64,000 bases of DNA, taken from contig CM027381.1 of assembly GCA_015680905.1 (NCBI GenBank), positions 63,849,501 through 63,913,500 of the forward strand. The letters run 5' to 3'. The position numbers and the translations under genes were made by a program. Below, in pieces: positions 31,544 to 43,390 of this stretch. The number at the start of each line of letters is the position of its first letter. Position 1 is the first letter of the stretch. The DNA is from Coptis chinensis. Lineage: Eukaryota; Streptophyta; Magnoliopsida; Ranunculales; Ranunculaceae. Below the pieces are notes generated by a model, which worked only from the letters and a program-made list of their open reading frames with translations, did no database searches and was not told the DNA's origin.

Positions 31544-32113
31544 ATGGCTGCAAATAATCAACCAGCTGAAAAGCAACTAAGGGACTACTTTGCCCCTATT
31601 GCTTCAAACTGACCCTTAAGTATCAATTACCCACCCGTGGAGGCGGCTCAATTTGAGATTAGGCCACCCATCATTAATATGCTTGCTCAGCGCCAGTTTC
31701 ATGGTTTGGATAATGAAGATCCATATGCCCATATAATAAACTTTCTCAACATTTGTTGTACTTTTAAAAATCAAAATTTGGATGAGAACAATGTGAAGTT
31801 GAGGCTTTTTCCATTCTCCCTTTCGGACAAAGCCCTTTTGTGGCTTAATTCTTTCCCGGACAAGCCCATTAGCACTTGGGATGAATTGTTGAAAAAGTTC
31901 GTGGGACAATTTTATCCCATTTCGAAAACTAATGCGATGAGAGCGGCGATAATAGATTTTAAGCAAGCTGAGAGCAAGCATTACTATGAGTGTTGGGACC
32001 GCTTTTATACTCTCCTTTTGAAGTGTCCCCACCATGGTTATGAAAAATGGCAATTAGTCCAATTTTTTACTAAAGGACTTTTCTAAGATCAACGCCAAAT
32101 GATCTAATCCATG
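31544..32113 (+). pseudogene. gag: Family-B gag, truncated
   Basis: ATG at 31544 (MAANNQPAEK), one in-frame TGA near 31610, then a long clean gag core. It reads PPIINMLAQRQFHGLDNEDP, CTFKNQNLDENNVKLRLFPF, LSDKALLWLNSFPDKPISTW, FVGQFYPISKTNAMRAAI and CPHHGYEKWQLVQFFTKGLF, ending in DQRQMI. This is the Retrotrans_gag-type core of Athila/Tat-type elements. It is cut at 32113 by the family-C LTR. The rest of this element is not found downstream. Confidence 0.85.
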
Positions 32114-33712
32114 TGATAAGTGCTGAAAAAGTGCAATTAACCCTCGATTATGCCTCTTGTTTAGCCATCTTAGTGGACTAATAGTGTTTGTAAGTTATGT
32201 TTTATGATTTTACAGGTGAAAAAGAGAGTTTTGTGGAATATTAGAGAAAAAGGGGTAAAACGGAGCAATTCAGAGCATTAAGGATCACATGGGAAGCCTG
32301 TGGACAACCATGGAGAAGGCCAAGGAATTAAAGCTATTAAAGATGCGACTTGGACCTATTTTAAAGCCTATTTGGAAGACCAAGGCCAAAGGATTTGTTG
32401 CTTAGACCGAAGCCCGCAAAAGAGGATAGAAGGATAGAGCAGAAGAGACAAAATAGACTTCCGCGTCTAGGACGCATGGATCGCGCGTCCAGACGCATTG
32501 CTCGCATCTGAGACGCATGGATCGTGCGTCCAAATGCATGAAATGACACTGTAGCCAATTCCTTCTCAATTTTGGAGAAGAAGTTGGACTCTGAAAGAAG
32601 TTGATTTGTATTAGGAAACAAATGGCGGTTTGGAATGCTTCTAGAACTCATTGTAACCCCTATAAATAGAGGACCTAAGTACCTCATGTAATTTGCCAAT
32701 TCACTTATATTCTTGTCTTCAGAACTTGAGGTAGAGAGAGATTAATAATAAAAGATTCGGTTTTAACTAGCCGAGTCTTAATAACTTGGCCTTTCCAGTC
32801 TTATGTTCTTCGACTCTTCTTCTTCTCATTCTTCGTGTTTTTCCTTATTTATGGAAGGCTAATTTTCTCCTTCAAGGGACGAGATGAAGCCGATGCTTAA
32901 GATTTAATGATTCTTCTGGTTCATGGTGTTCTTCAATCAAGTTAGTTCTTTATGTTTTTAGTTATTACTTTCATTGCCCACACCAGGGGATGGAAGTATA
33001 GAATAGGTTTATGTTTTGCAATATTAATATCATGCTAGTGTTCTTTACTTTGCTTCTAGTAGTATAGTTATTTAGAGTTAGGGAAGTATTCTTTGTGTTG
33101 CCTTAGAAGGGGTAGCTCAGGGAGTGGCTGCCTAGGGGAAGTATTCTTTTTGTTTGCCTTAAGTGGTGATTCATTGAATGGCTGCCCTATTAGGAAGTAC
33201 TCCTTGATGTTGCTCTCGGTAATACATTAAATGGCTGCCCGAGCTTACATAAAAGGAAAGAAGATAGTAATAGCATAAACATAGGAACAACCTTAAGTAG
33301 GGTTAATTGTTAACGATGTTTCGTCCAAGAGGGCATCGACACTCGCTCGATTGCCTAATTGTAGTCTACTTGTAAGAAAAACCATGAAGCAGAAAGTCAT
33401 AGGTCAAAAGTATTGGTAGATTCTAATCTCTTTAATTCCCTCTCTTATAAATTCTCAATAGTTTAGTTAATTTAGTTTAGTTTAGTATTAGAATCTAAAA
33501 TCTCTACAATCATAGTTTTTAATCCCTCAAACCCCCTTTCCAGTCCTGTCCTTCACATAATATACACTTAAAAGTGGAACGATACCCAACTCATCCTTTA
33601 CTTATTGAGGGATAATTAGGTTTTGATACGCTTCTATTTTGTTCAACAACCATCATCCATCTACATCATCCATATATCATCTCCTAAACACACACAAAAA
33701 AAAAAAATGTCA
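32114..33712 (+). repeat. Family-C LTR C1
   Basis: About 1.6 kb, TGATAAGTGCTGAAAAAG to ATGTCA. It contains a GC-rich patch of ACGCATGG/GACGCA repeats (32460-32545) and CTATAAATAGAGGACC near 32661, a good TATA box. It is inserted into the family-B gag. The next copy (C2) lies inverted 358 bp downstream. Confidence 0.88.
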
Positions 33713-33714
33713 AA

Positions 33715-33727
33715 TGGCGTCGCTACC
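33715..33727 (+). promoter_or_regulatory. Family-C primer-binding site after C1
   Basis: TGGCGTCGCTACC, a tRNA-Asp-type primer site with substitutions relative to families A and B, two bases after the LTR. Confidence 0.8.
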
Positions 33728-34070
33728 GGTTTAAGTTGTTTATGTTTAACGTTTCTTTCAAGATTAGAAGTTTGGATATTGAGGTAATTTTAGCCGTATC
33801 ATCCATCCTTTTGAGAAAGAGAGAAGCTTGAAGGACATCTCGAAGACAAAATCTACCATCTAGGTTAGTCGAATCTTCATTCTTAGTATAGTTGCATCGT
33901 AGTTTAGTTTTATTGCTTTCTTCGTATAGTTGCATCGTAGTTTCGTTTTATTGCTTTCTAGTATAATTAGATCTAGAACCTTTTCAACAATTGAAGTTGT
34001 AAGCCAACACAGCTAAACATCAAACTCTAGTATTTCTTGTCTGAATCTTGACAAACGGACTATCGTCTGT
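33728..34070 (+). other. Family-C leader with short tandem repeat
   Basis: Noncoding. It holds two copies of a unit of about 36 bp (GTATAGTTGCATCGTAGTTT .. GTTTTATTGCTTTC) at about 33886-33960. It ends where the inverted LTR C2 begins. Confidence 0.65.
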
Positions 34071-35689
34071 TGACCAACCTCTTTTTGTGTGTGTAGATGA
34101 GATGAATGATGTAGATAGATGATGGTCGTTGAACAAAATAGAAGCGTATCAAAACCTAATTATCCCTCAATAAGTAAAGGATAAGTAGGGTATCGTTCCA
34201 CTTTTAAGTGTATGTTATGTGAATGACAGGACTGGAAAGGGGGTTTAAGGGATTAAAAACTATGATTATAGAGATTTAGATTCTAATGCTAAACTAAACT
34301 AAATTAACTAAACTATTGGGAATTCAAGAGATTAGAATCCACCAATACTTTTAATCTATGACCTTCTGCTTCATGGTTGTTCTTACAAGTAGACTACAAT
34401 TAGGCAATCAAGCAAGTGCCGATGCCCTCTTGGACAAAACATCGTTAACAATTAACTCTATTTAAGGTTGTTCCTATGTTTATGCTATTAATATCTTCTT
34501 TCCTTTTATGTAAGCTCGGGCAGCCATTCATTGTATTACCAAGAGCAACATCAAGGAGTACTTCCTAATAGGGCGGCCATTCAATGAATCACCACTTAAG
34601 GCAAACACAAAGAATACTTCCCCTAAAGCGCAGCCGATCCCCGAGCTACCCCTTCTAAGGCAACACAAAGAATACTTCCCTAACTCTAAAGAACTATACT
34701 ACTAGAAGAAAAGTAAAGAACACTAGCATGATATTAATATTGCAAAACATAAACCCTATTCTATACTTCCATCCCCTGGTGTGGGCAATGGAACTAATAA
34801 CTAAAAACATAAAGAACTAACCTGATGGAATAACACCATGAACTAGAAGAATCATTAAACCTTAAGCACTGGCTTGATCTCCTCCCTTGAAAGAGAAGAT
34901 TAGCCTTCCATAAAGAAGGAAGAACACGAAGAACGAGAAGAAGAGGAGTCGAAGAACATAAGACTAGAAAGACTAATTTATTAAGACTCAGCTAGTTAAA
35001 ACCGATCTTTTATTATTAATCTCTCTCTCCTTCTCAAGTTCGAGACAAGAATATAAGTGAATTGGCCCATTACATGAGGCACTTAGGTCCTCTATTTATA
35101 GGGGTTACAATGAGCTCTAGAAGCATTCCAAACCGTCATTTGTTTCCTAATACAAATAGACTTCTTCCAGAGTCCAACTTCATCTCCAAAACTTAGAAGG
35201 AATTGGCTACAGTGTCGATCCATGCGTCTGGTCGCACTATTCATGCGTCCCAGACTTAATCAATGCGTCTGGACGCTCTATCTATGCGTCCCAAACGCAT
35301 GGGTCGCATCTGGACGCACGATAGTCGCGTCTCAAACGCGAGACTCTATTTTTCCACCTTTGGTCTATTTTTCTTTCCTCTTTTGTGGGTTTTGGTCCAA
35401 GCAACGAATCCTTTGGCCTTGGGCTTCCAAATAGGCTTTAAAATAGGTCCAAGTCACATCTTTAATAACTTCAATTCTGTGGCCTTCTCCATGATTGTCC
35501 ACGGGCTTCCCATGTGATCCTTAATGCTCCGAATTGCTCCATTTTATCTCTTTTTCTCTAATATTCTACAAAACTCTCTTTTTCACCTGTAGAATCTTAA
35601 AACATAACTTACAAACACTATTAGTTCACTAAGATGGCTAAACAAGAGGCATAATCGAGGGTTAAATTGCACTTTTTGAGCACTTATCA
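34071..35689 (-). repeat. Family-C LTR C2 (inverted)
   Basis: Reverse complement of C1 over its full length. It ends GAGCACTTATCA at 35689 (the LTR 5' end) and starts near TGACCAACC (the LTR 3' end). The ACGCATGG-type repeats and the TATA-box region (TCTATTTATAGGGG, about 35090) are kept. It is followed directly by the plus-strand leader of the gag-pol region, so it is in the wrong orientation for that element. Confidence 0.87.
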
Positions 35690-35896
35690 TCTGTGGGCCG
35701 TGGTACTTAAGCAATCCAAGTGATTCACCATAACCCTAAAAGAGACAGCTTTAGACAACGGGCGAGATACTAGCTGGAAAGCCCAACCCAGTTGAAGGAA
35801 AGTAGTTTTACATTTTAGTATAATTTAGAATAGATGCATATTATTCAAGCATTGTAGGATAGTTTTTTGTCATTTTTGCATAGCATTTTCTAGTGT
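35690..35896 (+). other. Leader before family-C gag
   Basis: Noncoding, no primer-binding site visible after C2. It contains GGAAAGCCCAACCCAG near 35779 and leads into the gag ATG at 35897. Confidence 0.5.
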
Positions 35897-37702
35897 ATGC
35901 CCAGTCATCCATATCATCGTCCGATAAGAACACAACAGTGGACAAGGTTTAACAACCGACTCACAAGAATACTAGACGAGATTGAAACAATGGCCGCACG
36001 CAATGATGGAGGTGTTTTGGACATCAATAATCCCGAAGCTATCCCACCCATGCAATCACAACAGAGGAAGAAGCTGAGTGATTTCTATTCACCAATCATT
36101 GGAGACCCACCCAGCAGTATTGTTTTTCTAGAGATAGAAGCTAACTAGTTTGAACTTAGAGCATCAGTAATCTCTATGCTTCCAAAGTTCAATGGTTGAG
36201 ACAATGTTCAACCTTATGTTCACATGAACAAATTTCTATCAGTCCTCAGAACTTTCAAGAACCAGAATATTAAGGATGAGAGTATCAAGTTAATTCTTTT
36301 TCTACTCTCACTCGAAGGTAAAGCATCCGAATGGTTAACTGCACAGCCGATCAATTCAATCAACAACTGGGAGAAGTTGAGAACAAAGTTTATGAACAAG
36401 TTCTACCCACCCCAGAAGACAGATGCCATGTAGTAATCCATCAGCAATTTCAAAGGGAAGGTGACTGAAGAATATCATCAAAGCTGGGAGAAATTCAATA
36501 ATATGCTAGTTTCATGTCCACATCATGGTTATGATAAGAGCACACTGGTTCATTTTTTCTTTCGAAGACTTTCTACTATGAACAAGTAGATGATACAGTC
36601 AATGCATCAAGGTAAGTTTACATCATTTGATGGAGAGGAAGCCTATAAATTTCTCAAGAATTTAGCAGAAGACACTCAATAATGGAGTACTACCAACTAG
36701 GACATAGCTAGAGTGGAAGGGGTTCCGAAGCAATTTAGTAACCAAATTCAAGAAGGCCCAAATCAAGCAATGCTATCAATTATGGCAAGCCTATCAGCAG
36801 GACTTGAAACTCTAAACAAGAAGTTTGATCAGTTCTCCATGAATCCTCCAAAAGTAAACAATTTCCAAGCTAAACTTCAGCCATCCAAGCCTTGTTATGC
36901 CATTTGTGAGCTATGTTCTGATGAAGGCCACACCACTGAAGAGTGTTCGTACTATCTGGATACTAATGTAGAGGCATGTAGTATCAACTCTTTAGGAAGA
37001 AATAACCAGTTCAATCAGGGACAGAATTATTAGAAGCCACAAAATACAAATCAGAGGAATTTTCCTCCAGGATTCCAAAATCAGTCAAATCAGTTCCAGA
37101 ATAACCAGTATCAATTCCAAGACCGCCAGCAACCATATAGAAACCAACAGTCATACCAGAACCAATAATACCAAGCCAACATAAACAGAGAGTTAGTACC
37201 AGATCTTATGAGTGGATATATTGCCCTTACGCCTCAGTCAAGCAAAGCAGTTATCCCATATTTGGAAGAAGCTATCACCACCATTGTCAATAAGCTAAAA
37301 CAGACAAATCAAATAACCCAGAAGTTGGAGAATAACTTTAGTTTCATTCAAGGCCAGATAGGGCAAATCGTTATCTCCTTGACAAAGAGATCAAAAGGAG
37401 CATTACCAAGCCAGCCAGAGCCAAATCCAAAAGGAAGAGATGTCTTGCAAGTGGATAACCTGGAGATTACTCATGACCAAGTTAATTCTATCACCACTCT
37501 AAGGTCATGCAAGAAAGTTAATAACAAGATTGTCTATGAACCAGGAAAAGATTATGCAGAGCCTAAGGTAACTTATGTCTCCACCATCCCACCCAGTTTT
37601 AACATTCCAGATATATCTAGTGTTATGCCACCTACTGAAGAAACTATTGCAAAAGAAGTTGAAGGAACTACTGTGGAAGTAAGTAAGAAGAAGTCATCAT
37701 GA
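35897..37702 (+). pseudogene. gag: Family-C (Athila-like) gag with zinc knuckle
   Basis: ATG at 35897 (MPSHPYHRP). Gag core: RTFKNQNIKDESIKLILFLL, LEGKASEWL, FMNKFYPPQKTDAM, then past stops SCPHHGYDKSTLVHFF and DGEEAYKFLKNLAED. A canonical CCHC zinc knuckle C-x2-C-x4-H-x4-C is at 36905-36946 (CELCSDEGHTTEEC), then an Asn/Gln-rich stretch and an NSITTLRS box near 37486. In-frame TAG, TAA and TGA codons (for example 36146, 36198 and 36431) interrupt an otherwise well-kept frame, as expected from C-to-T decay of methylated DNA. It is the presumed autonomous relative of family A. Confidence 0.87.
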
Positions 37703-38683
37703 GTAACTTCACCTGTCACTCCACTATCTGTTACCAAGCCAACCGAAGCCGAAAGAAGAGAACCGATATTGAAAAATCCGCCAACACCGTTTCCTTCAAA
37801 ACTAGTGAATACCAGAAAGGATGACCAGTACAAGGAGATTTGCAATGTATTTCAGAATTTGCATATTAATATCCCATTTCTGACCGCCATCAAGCAAGTT
37901 CCCTCGTATGCCAAATTTGTGAAAGATCTAGTGAAGAAGAAGACCAACATTCCGAAAGAAGCTTTTATTGCTCAAAGATGTTCATCGCACCTAAAAAATC
38001 TAGCGGTTATGAAACTAAAAGATCCTGGAAGTCCAACTGTTACATGCAGAATTGAAGATTCTTTGGAGGAGCAAGCTTTATTAGATTTGGGTGCCAATGT
38101 GAATCTTCTACCATATTTCGTCTATGATAAGTTGGGCTTGAAGGATCTTAAACCGACTAATGTTACTTTACAGTTTGCAAATAGATCAGTAAAGATACCT
38201 AAAGGAATCATTAAAGATGTCATAGTCAAGATCGAAGATTTCTATTATCCGGTTGATTTCATAGTACTCGACACAAAACCTACATCTGGTAGGAAGATAC
38301 CAATCATTCTAGGCAGACCATTCTTGGCCACTACAAATGCACTCATCAACTGTTGAAACGGTAATATGACGTTATCCTTTGGTAATATGGGAGTCGAGAC
38401 CAATGTTTTCCATGTGTTACAGCAACCACAGGAGGTGTGTACTGCGAACAAGATATGCATGATTGAAGCGTTAGCACAGGATTATCTGACTTATTCATAT
38501 CCTGCTGATGAGTTGTTGAAAGCTCAGACAGACTTAGATTGTGAGGAACTTAATGTCGACTCAATCAATGTAATTTTGGATTCATCCCCTGTCATGGATG
38601 ACAACAAGTTCAAAGAAAAGTTTGAATCGCTTATGCCTGACAGACCATATAAAGAGCTTAAGAAGGAGCCACCTAAGCTATAA
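37703..38683 (+). pseudogene. Family-C protease region
   Basis: It continues from gag with PPTPFPSKLVNTRKDDQYKE, FLTAIKQVPSYAKFVKDLV and TNIPKEAF. Then comes the retropepsin active site LLDLGANVNLLP (GAT at 38084), PTNVTLQFANRSVKIPKGI, FYYPVDFIVLD and IPIILGRPFLATTNALINC. A TGA replaces the next codon (38354). The segment 38366-38683 is the linker to reverse transcriptase and is open. The DLGA active site is typical for Athila elements. Confidence 0.88.
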
Positions 38684-39580
38684 TTGAAACCTTTGCCATC
38701 TACACTCAAGTATGTTTTCTTGGGAGATTTGGGAACCTACCCTGTAATCATTGCATCAGATTTGACTGAGGAGCAGGAATGTAGGTTAGTAGCACTTTTA
38801 AAGGAATACAAGTCTACTATAGGTTGGATAATTGATGATATCAAGGGGATCAGCCCTATGATAGTTCAACATATGATTCATTTGGAAGAGGATTCCAAGA
38901 CTTCTAAGCAAACACATAGGAGACTTAATCCAAAGATGAAGGAAGTAGTTCGAGAAGAGGTCGTCAAACTCCTTGACGTCGGCATTATCTACCATATTTC
39001 TGATAGTCAATGGGTTAGTCCAGTTCAAGTTGTGCCGAAGAAGTCCAGAACCACAGTGATCGAGAATGAGAACAATGAGTTGATTCCAACCAGGATTCAG
39101 ACTAGATGGAGAGTTTGCATCATTGCTATTCATCGATCAGATGTTAGAAAGATTAGCTGGACAAGCTTACTACTTATTTCTTGATGGTTACTCAGGATAT
39201 TTTCAAATCCATATTCACCCTGAGGACCAAGAGAAGACCACATTCACATGTCTGTTAGGAACATTAAGCCACCGTCAGATGCCTTTTTAGCCTATGCAAT
39301 GCACCGGCCACTTTTCAGCGATGCATGATGAGTATTTTTGACGACATGGTGGAGAATTACATGGAAGTTTTTATGGATGATTTTTTAGTTTTTAGATCAT
39401 CTTTTGAGGATTGCCTGCACCATCTCTCTTTAGTTCTTAAACATTGTTACGATACCAACTTAGTTCTGAACTAGAAAAAGTGTCACTTCATGGTAAAGGA
39501 AGGGATAGTGCTGGGTCACCAAGTTTCAAAGGAAGAAATTCTTGTAGATCAAGTGAAAATGTCTACAGGAAGTATACATG
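38684..39580 (+). pseudogene. Family-C reverse transcriptase, partial
   Basis: It begins LKPLPSTLKYVFLGDLGTYP and DIKGISPMIVQHMIHLEEDS, the standard Athila entry into RT. It continues with REEVVKLLDVGIIYHISDS, WVSPVQVVPKKS and RTRWRVCI-like sequence. A small deletion with frameshift (about 39115-39130) removes the DYRKLN motif. FLDGYSGYFQIHIHPEDQEK follows in another frame, then FMDDFLVF (the YxDD site, about 39369-39386) and LGHQVSKEEILVDQVK. RNase H and integrase are missing: the frame runs into the 3' noncoding part at about 39580. It cannot be active. Confidence 0.9.
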
Positions 39581-39890
39581 TTGTCGAGAGATCAGTTTTG
39601 ACATGGATCCTAAGTGTTCCCTACCTGTTAGTTTATGGGATTACTTGGTGGGTGGGAATACTAGTCTTGAGGATCTGACTATAAAGGACTCAAAAGTCTT
39701 GAGAATCTAACTTTAAAAGACTCATATTACGTCATGAGGATCTGACGTAAAAAGACCTAAAAATATTTGTTTTGTTTCTTGAACTAATTCTGATATTCGA
39801 CATCAATGGTAATATCCTACCTTTTTCTCATCTATTTCATTTACTTCTTTATACATTGAGGTCAATGCATGCATAAGTAGGGGGAGGATT
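39581..39890 (+). other. Family-C 3' remnant with tandem motif, hairpin and G-tract
   Basis: It contains three imperfect copies of GTCTTGAGGATCTGACTATA at about 39663-39760. CATTG-AGGT-CAATG follows at 39854-39867, then GTAGGGGGAGGA ending at 39890. A deletion then joins this to the middle of LTR C3. Flanks of the Cys-rich ORF seen at 43391-43629 are present at 39609-39655, but about 195 bp between them are lost. Confidence 0.72.
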
Positions 39891-40261
39891 GGCACTCGCT
39901 CGATTGCCTAATTGTAGTCTATTTGTAAGAACAACCATGAAGTAGAAGGTCATAGATCAAAAGTATTAGTGGATTCTAATCTCTTGAATTCCCTCTCTTA
40001 TAAATTCTCAATAGTTTAGTTAGTTTAGTTTAGTTTAGCATTAGAATTTACAATATCTATAATCATAGTTTTTAATCCCTCAAACCCCCTTTCCAATCCT
40101 GTCTTTCAAATAAACATACACTTCAAAGTGGAACGATACCCTACTCATTCTTTACTTATTGAGGGATAATTAGGTTTTGATACACTTCTATTTGTTCAAC
40201 GACCATCATTTATCTACATCATCCATATACCATCTCGTAAACACAAAAAGAAGTAGTGTCA
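39891..40261 (+). repeat. Family-C LTR C3, 3' part only
   Basis: Matches the last 370 bp or so of C1 (from ACACTCGCTCGATTGCC, 33341) to the terminal GTCA. The 5' part is lost by the deletion that joined it to the G-tract at 39890. AA and TGGCACCGC (40264-40272), a decayed primer site, follow as if this were a 5' LTR. Confidence 0.85.
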
Positions 40262-40281
40262 AATGGCACCGCATTTGACAC
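40256..40281. repeat. 26-bp palindromic LTR-LTR junction
   Basis: Arms GTGTCAAAT and ATTTGACAC are perfect inverted repeats around GGCACCGC. Left arm is the end of C3 plus AAT of the primer site; right arm is the end of inverted C4. Two LTR 3' ends thus face each other around a primer-site remnant. Confidence 0.85.
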
Positions 40282-41400
40282 GCGCTCATTTTCTGTGTAG
40301 ATGAGATGGCATATGGATGATTTAGATAGATGATAGTCGTTCAACAAAATACAAACGTATCAAAACCGAATTATCCCTCAATAAGTAAAGGATAAGTAGG
40401 GTATCGTTCCACTTTTAAGTGTATGTTATGTGAAGGACAGGACTGGAAAGGGGGGCTGAGGGATTAAAAACTATGATTATAGAGATTTTAGATTCTAATG
40501 CTAAACTAAACTAAACTAACTAAACTATTGAGAATTTATATGAGAGGGAATTCAAGAGATTAGAATCCACTAATACTTTTGATCTATGACTTTCTGCTTC
40601 ATGGTTGTTCTTACAAGTAGACTACAATTAGGCAATCGAGCGAGTGACGATGCCCTCTTGGACGAAACATCGTTAACAATTTATTCTACTTAAGGTTGTT
40701 CCTATGAAAAATCGAATCTTTTATTATTAATCTCTCTCTGCCTCAAGTTCTGGAGGCAAGAATATAAGTGAATTGGCAAATTACATGAGGCACTTAGGTC
40801 TTCTATTTATAGGGGTTACAATGAGTTTTAGAAACATTTCAAACCGTCATTTGTTTCCTAATACAAATCAACTTCTTTCATAGTCCAACTATATCTCTAA
40901 AATTGAGAAGGAAGTGGCTACAGTGTCGGTTTATGCATCTGGATGAACGATCCTTGCATCTCAGACATGAGAAATGTGTCTGGATGCATGATCAATGCAT
41001 CCCAGACGCGAGCAATGCGTCTGGATGCACGATCCATGCGTCCCAGATGCGGAAGTCTATTTTGCCTCTTTTGCTCTATCCTTCTATCCTCTTTTGCAGG
41101 CTTTGGTCCAAGCAATGAATCATTTTCTCTTAGGCTTCCAAATAGGCTTTAAAATAGGTCCAAGTCGCATCTTTAATAGCTTCAATTCCTTGGCCTTCTC
41201 TATGATTGTCCACGGGCTTCCCATGTGATCCTTAATGCTCCGAATTGCTCTGTTTTACCCCTTTTTCTCTAATATTCCACAAAACTCTCTCTTTCACCTG
41301 TAGAATCATAAAATATAACTTACAAATACTATTAGTCCACTAAGATGGCTAAACAAGCGGCATAATCGAGGGTTAAATTGCACTCTTTGAGCAGTTATCA
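40276..41400 (-). repeat. Family-C LTR C4 (inverted, internally deleted)
   Basis: Reverse complement of the family-C LTR, TGACAC to GCAGTTATCA. About 0.5 kb is missing at about 40707 relative to C2 (34480-35000). In minus orientation it is the 3' LTR of a fragment that extends to about 43630. Confidence 0.85.
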
Positions 41401-42494
41401 CAACTCCCAACTAGTCTTTTGCTAGTCTCTTAGCAAATAAGATAAAAAAAAATTGATAAGTGATCAAAATCACATCCTAATAACAAAAATAAAATCTTAA
41501 CTCACTTTCGCAGGCACCGCGATTGCATTTACCATATACAACAAGGCTTTAAACCATTAAGTTCCCCAAGAAGGACGAGTTATAGTCTCGTGAGGGTTTT
41601 CAGGTGATATACCCACAAAATCAATCAATAGCATGTTCAAGAATGATAGTATTTTTCAGAGAGAGAAATTCGTTACCCACTTAGTGCTTACTCCAACAGA
41701 CGGTCTCCATTGCTAACTACATTGCTGCAAAGACTCATAGATTATGATAGGAGATAGTAAAAATTGAAAAAATTCTCAATCAAGGCTTATGTGTGTATTT
41801 GGTCAATCTCCTATACTCTCCTATCCAAAAAACAGAATCCCTAGTTTACCTTTAGATGGATAATCTTGACTTTAAATCCTTACCAGTCATGCTCTCAGAA
41901 AAGAATCTCTCAGAAGATGGTATACTATTTTACCTCATGTATGTGAGGAAAAGAATAATGAATACGAACATCCCACATACTACCTTGAAAAACAGACTTC
42001 TAGATGACAGTAGTCTCATGGAAAGAATGGCAATCACATATGAAGTGTCGGGTCCTTCACTTTAGCATCATCTCACCTATTCTAGACTTTGTTCCATACT
42101 GTAGTGATAAATCATGGGTTGTAACTTGGGTTGGGTATTGGTTTATGAAGGAAAGGTAAAAAGGATTCAAATGTTATTTTTGAAAAACACTAAGGGTTTG
42201 CTTCTTTCTTTGGAAGATTTCTTCAAATTCTGTATTGCAGAGAAAATTCTTCCTTTGTCTTCGCTTTTCCATCCATTCTGTTCAACTTTTTTTTTCTTTC
42301 TTTTAACTCAATGGTATATCCTTGATTAGTACTGGATATACTTGTTTTCGACTAGCTTCTTTCACTTAGAACAGAATGATGGTCTTCATTATATCTCTCT
42401 GATTTTTCCTTGTAATTTTCCTTTTGTGCTCTTTCTTCCTCCTTGTGCCCCTCGTATACTCACAAACATATGGGTATGGCTGATAAAGATTTTG
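41401..42494 (-). other. Family-C 3' noncoding region (minus) with hairpin and PPT
   Basis: In minus orientation the LTR is preceded by AGTTGGGAGTTG (41400 side) and by a perfect 7-bp hairpin TTTGCTA/TAGCAAA at 41418-41437. This is the counterpart of the family-A TTTGCTTG hairpin. The sequence near 41530-41560 (AACAAGGCTTTAAACC) also matches the family-A 3' region. No ORF is supported; small frames at 41856-42065 and 42114-42575 have no similarity or conservation that I can see. Confidence 0.7.
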
Positions 42495-43388
42495 GCTATA
42501 CTCCTTGTCTGGAGTTGGTTAAAGGGTGAAGGGTTTTGGAAGAAATGGCTTGATGTAAGGCTCAAAAGGGTTTAACATGATGGTCCTGCTAGGTGGGATA
42601 AAGGCTAAATGGGTTCACTACTTGACTTATCAGTATGATACTCTATTTTGAATAGACTACAAGACCTAATGGCAATCTCCCCAATTGATGTCACTTCGTG
42701 ATTAACAAAATCAACAAATAATGAGACTATATTACCACGACATAAAGAACTGAAAGATGTTTAGTCACTAAGACTCGGATTTTTCGTAAGAACTCTACAA
42801 AGAATGGGTATAAAGCTCAAGTCTCACGGGCTAAGTCTAAAAATTCTACTTCTAGTTTACTAGGGGTTTAAATCTCTCTTCTAGCAAAAGTACACAAAAC
42901 TGACCAAGTACTATGGTGGTGCCTTAATAAAGAATTCAATCAACAAGAACTATGTCCGAGCATAATAAATAGTATAAACAGTAATGAAATCAATAATATC
43001 AACTATCTATCAAACTCAACACTAAGAAGTATAGAATATATATCCCAGACTCATCATTAAAATTCATTTTTCTCATGCTGCTGATATAGAAACAAAAATA
43101 TTTTAGTTTTTGAAAACTACTTTTTGAAATTCATTTCTCAAGTACACCCTCCCCCTACTTATGCATGCATTGACCTCAATGTATAAAGAAGTAAATGAAA
43201 TGGATGGGAAAAATGTAGGATATTACCATTAATGCCGAATATTAGAATTAGTTCAAGAAACAAAGCTAATATTTTTAGGTCTTTTTACGTCAGATCCCCA
43301 AGACGTAATGTGTGTCTTTTAAAGTCAGATTCTCAAGACTTTTGAGTCCTTTATAATCAAATCCTCAAGATTAGTATTCCCACCCACT
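42495..43388 (-). repeat. Inverted repeat, left arm
   Basis: About 0.9 kb of family-C 3' noncoding sequence, reverse complement of 43630-44526. It includes the hairpin CATTG-ACCT-CAATG at 43168-43181 and the CCCTCCCCCTAC tract (G-tract on minus). The arms match closely but with many single changes, so the inversion is not very recent. Confidence 0.88.
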
Positions 43389-43390
43389 AG

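Noticed and set aside
32114-35689. A simple full-length element with C1 and C2 as its two LTRs
   Set aside because: C1 and C2 are in opposite orientation and enclose only a leader. True LTR pairs are direct repeats, and no 5-bp duplication flanks the pair (CCATG before, TCTGT after).
41856-42575. Small plus-strand frames between LTR C4 and the inverted repeat
   Set aside because: The region is minus-strand 3' noncoding DNA of family C. The frames show no motif, and the inverted copy does not keep them open.
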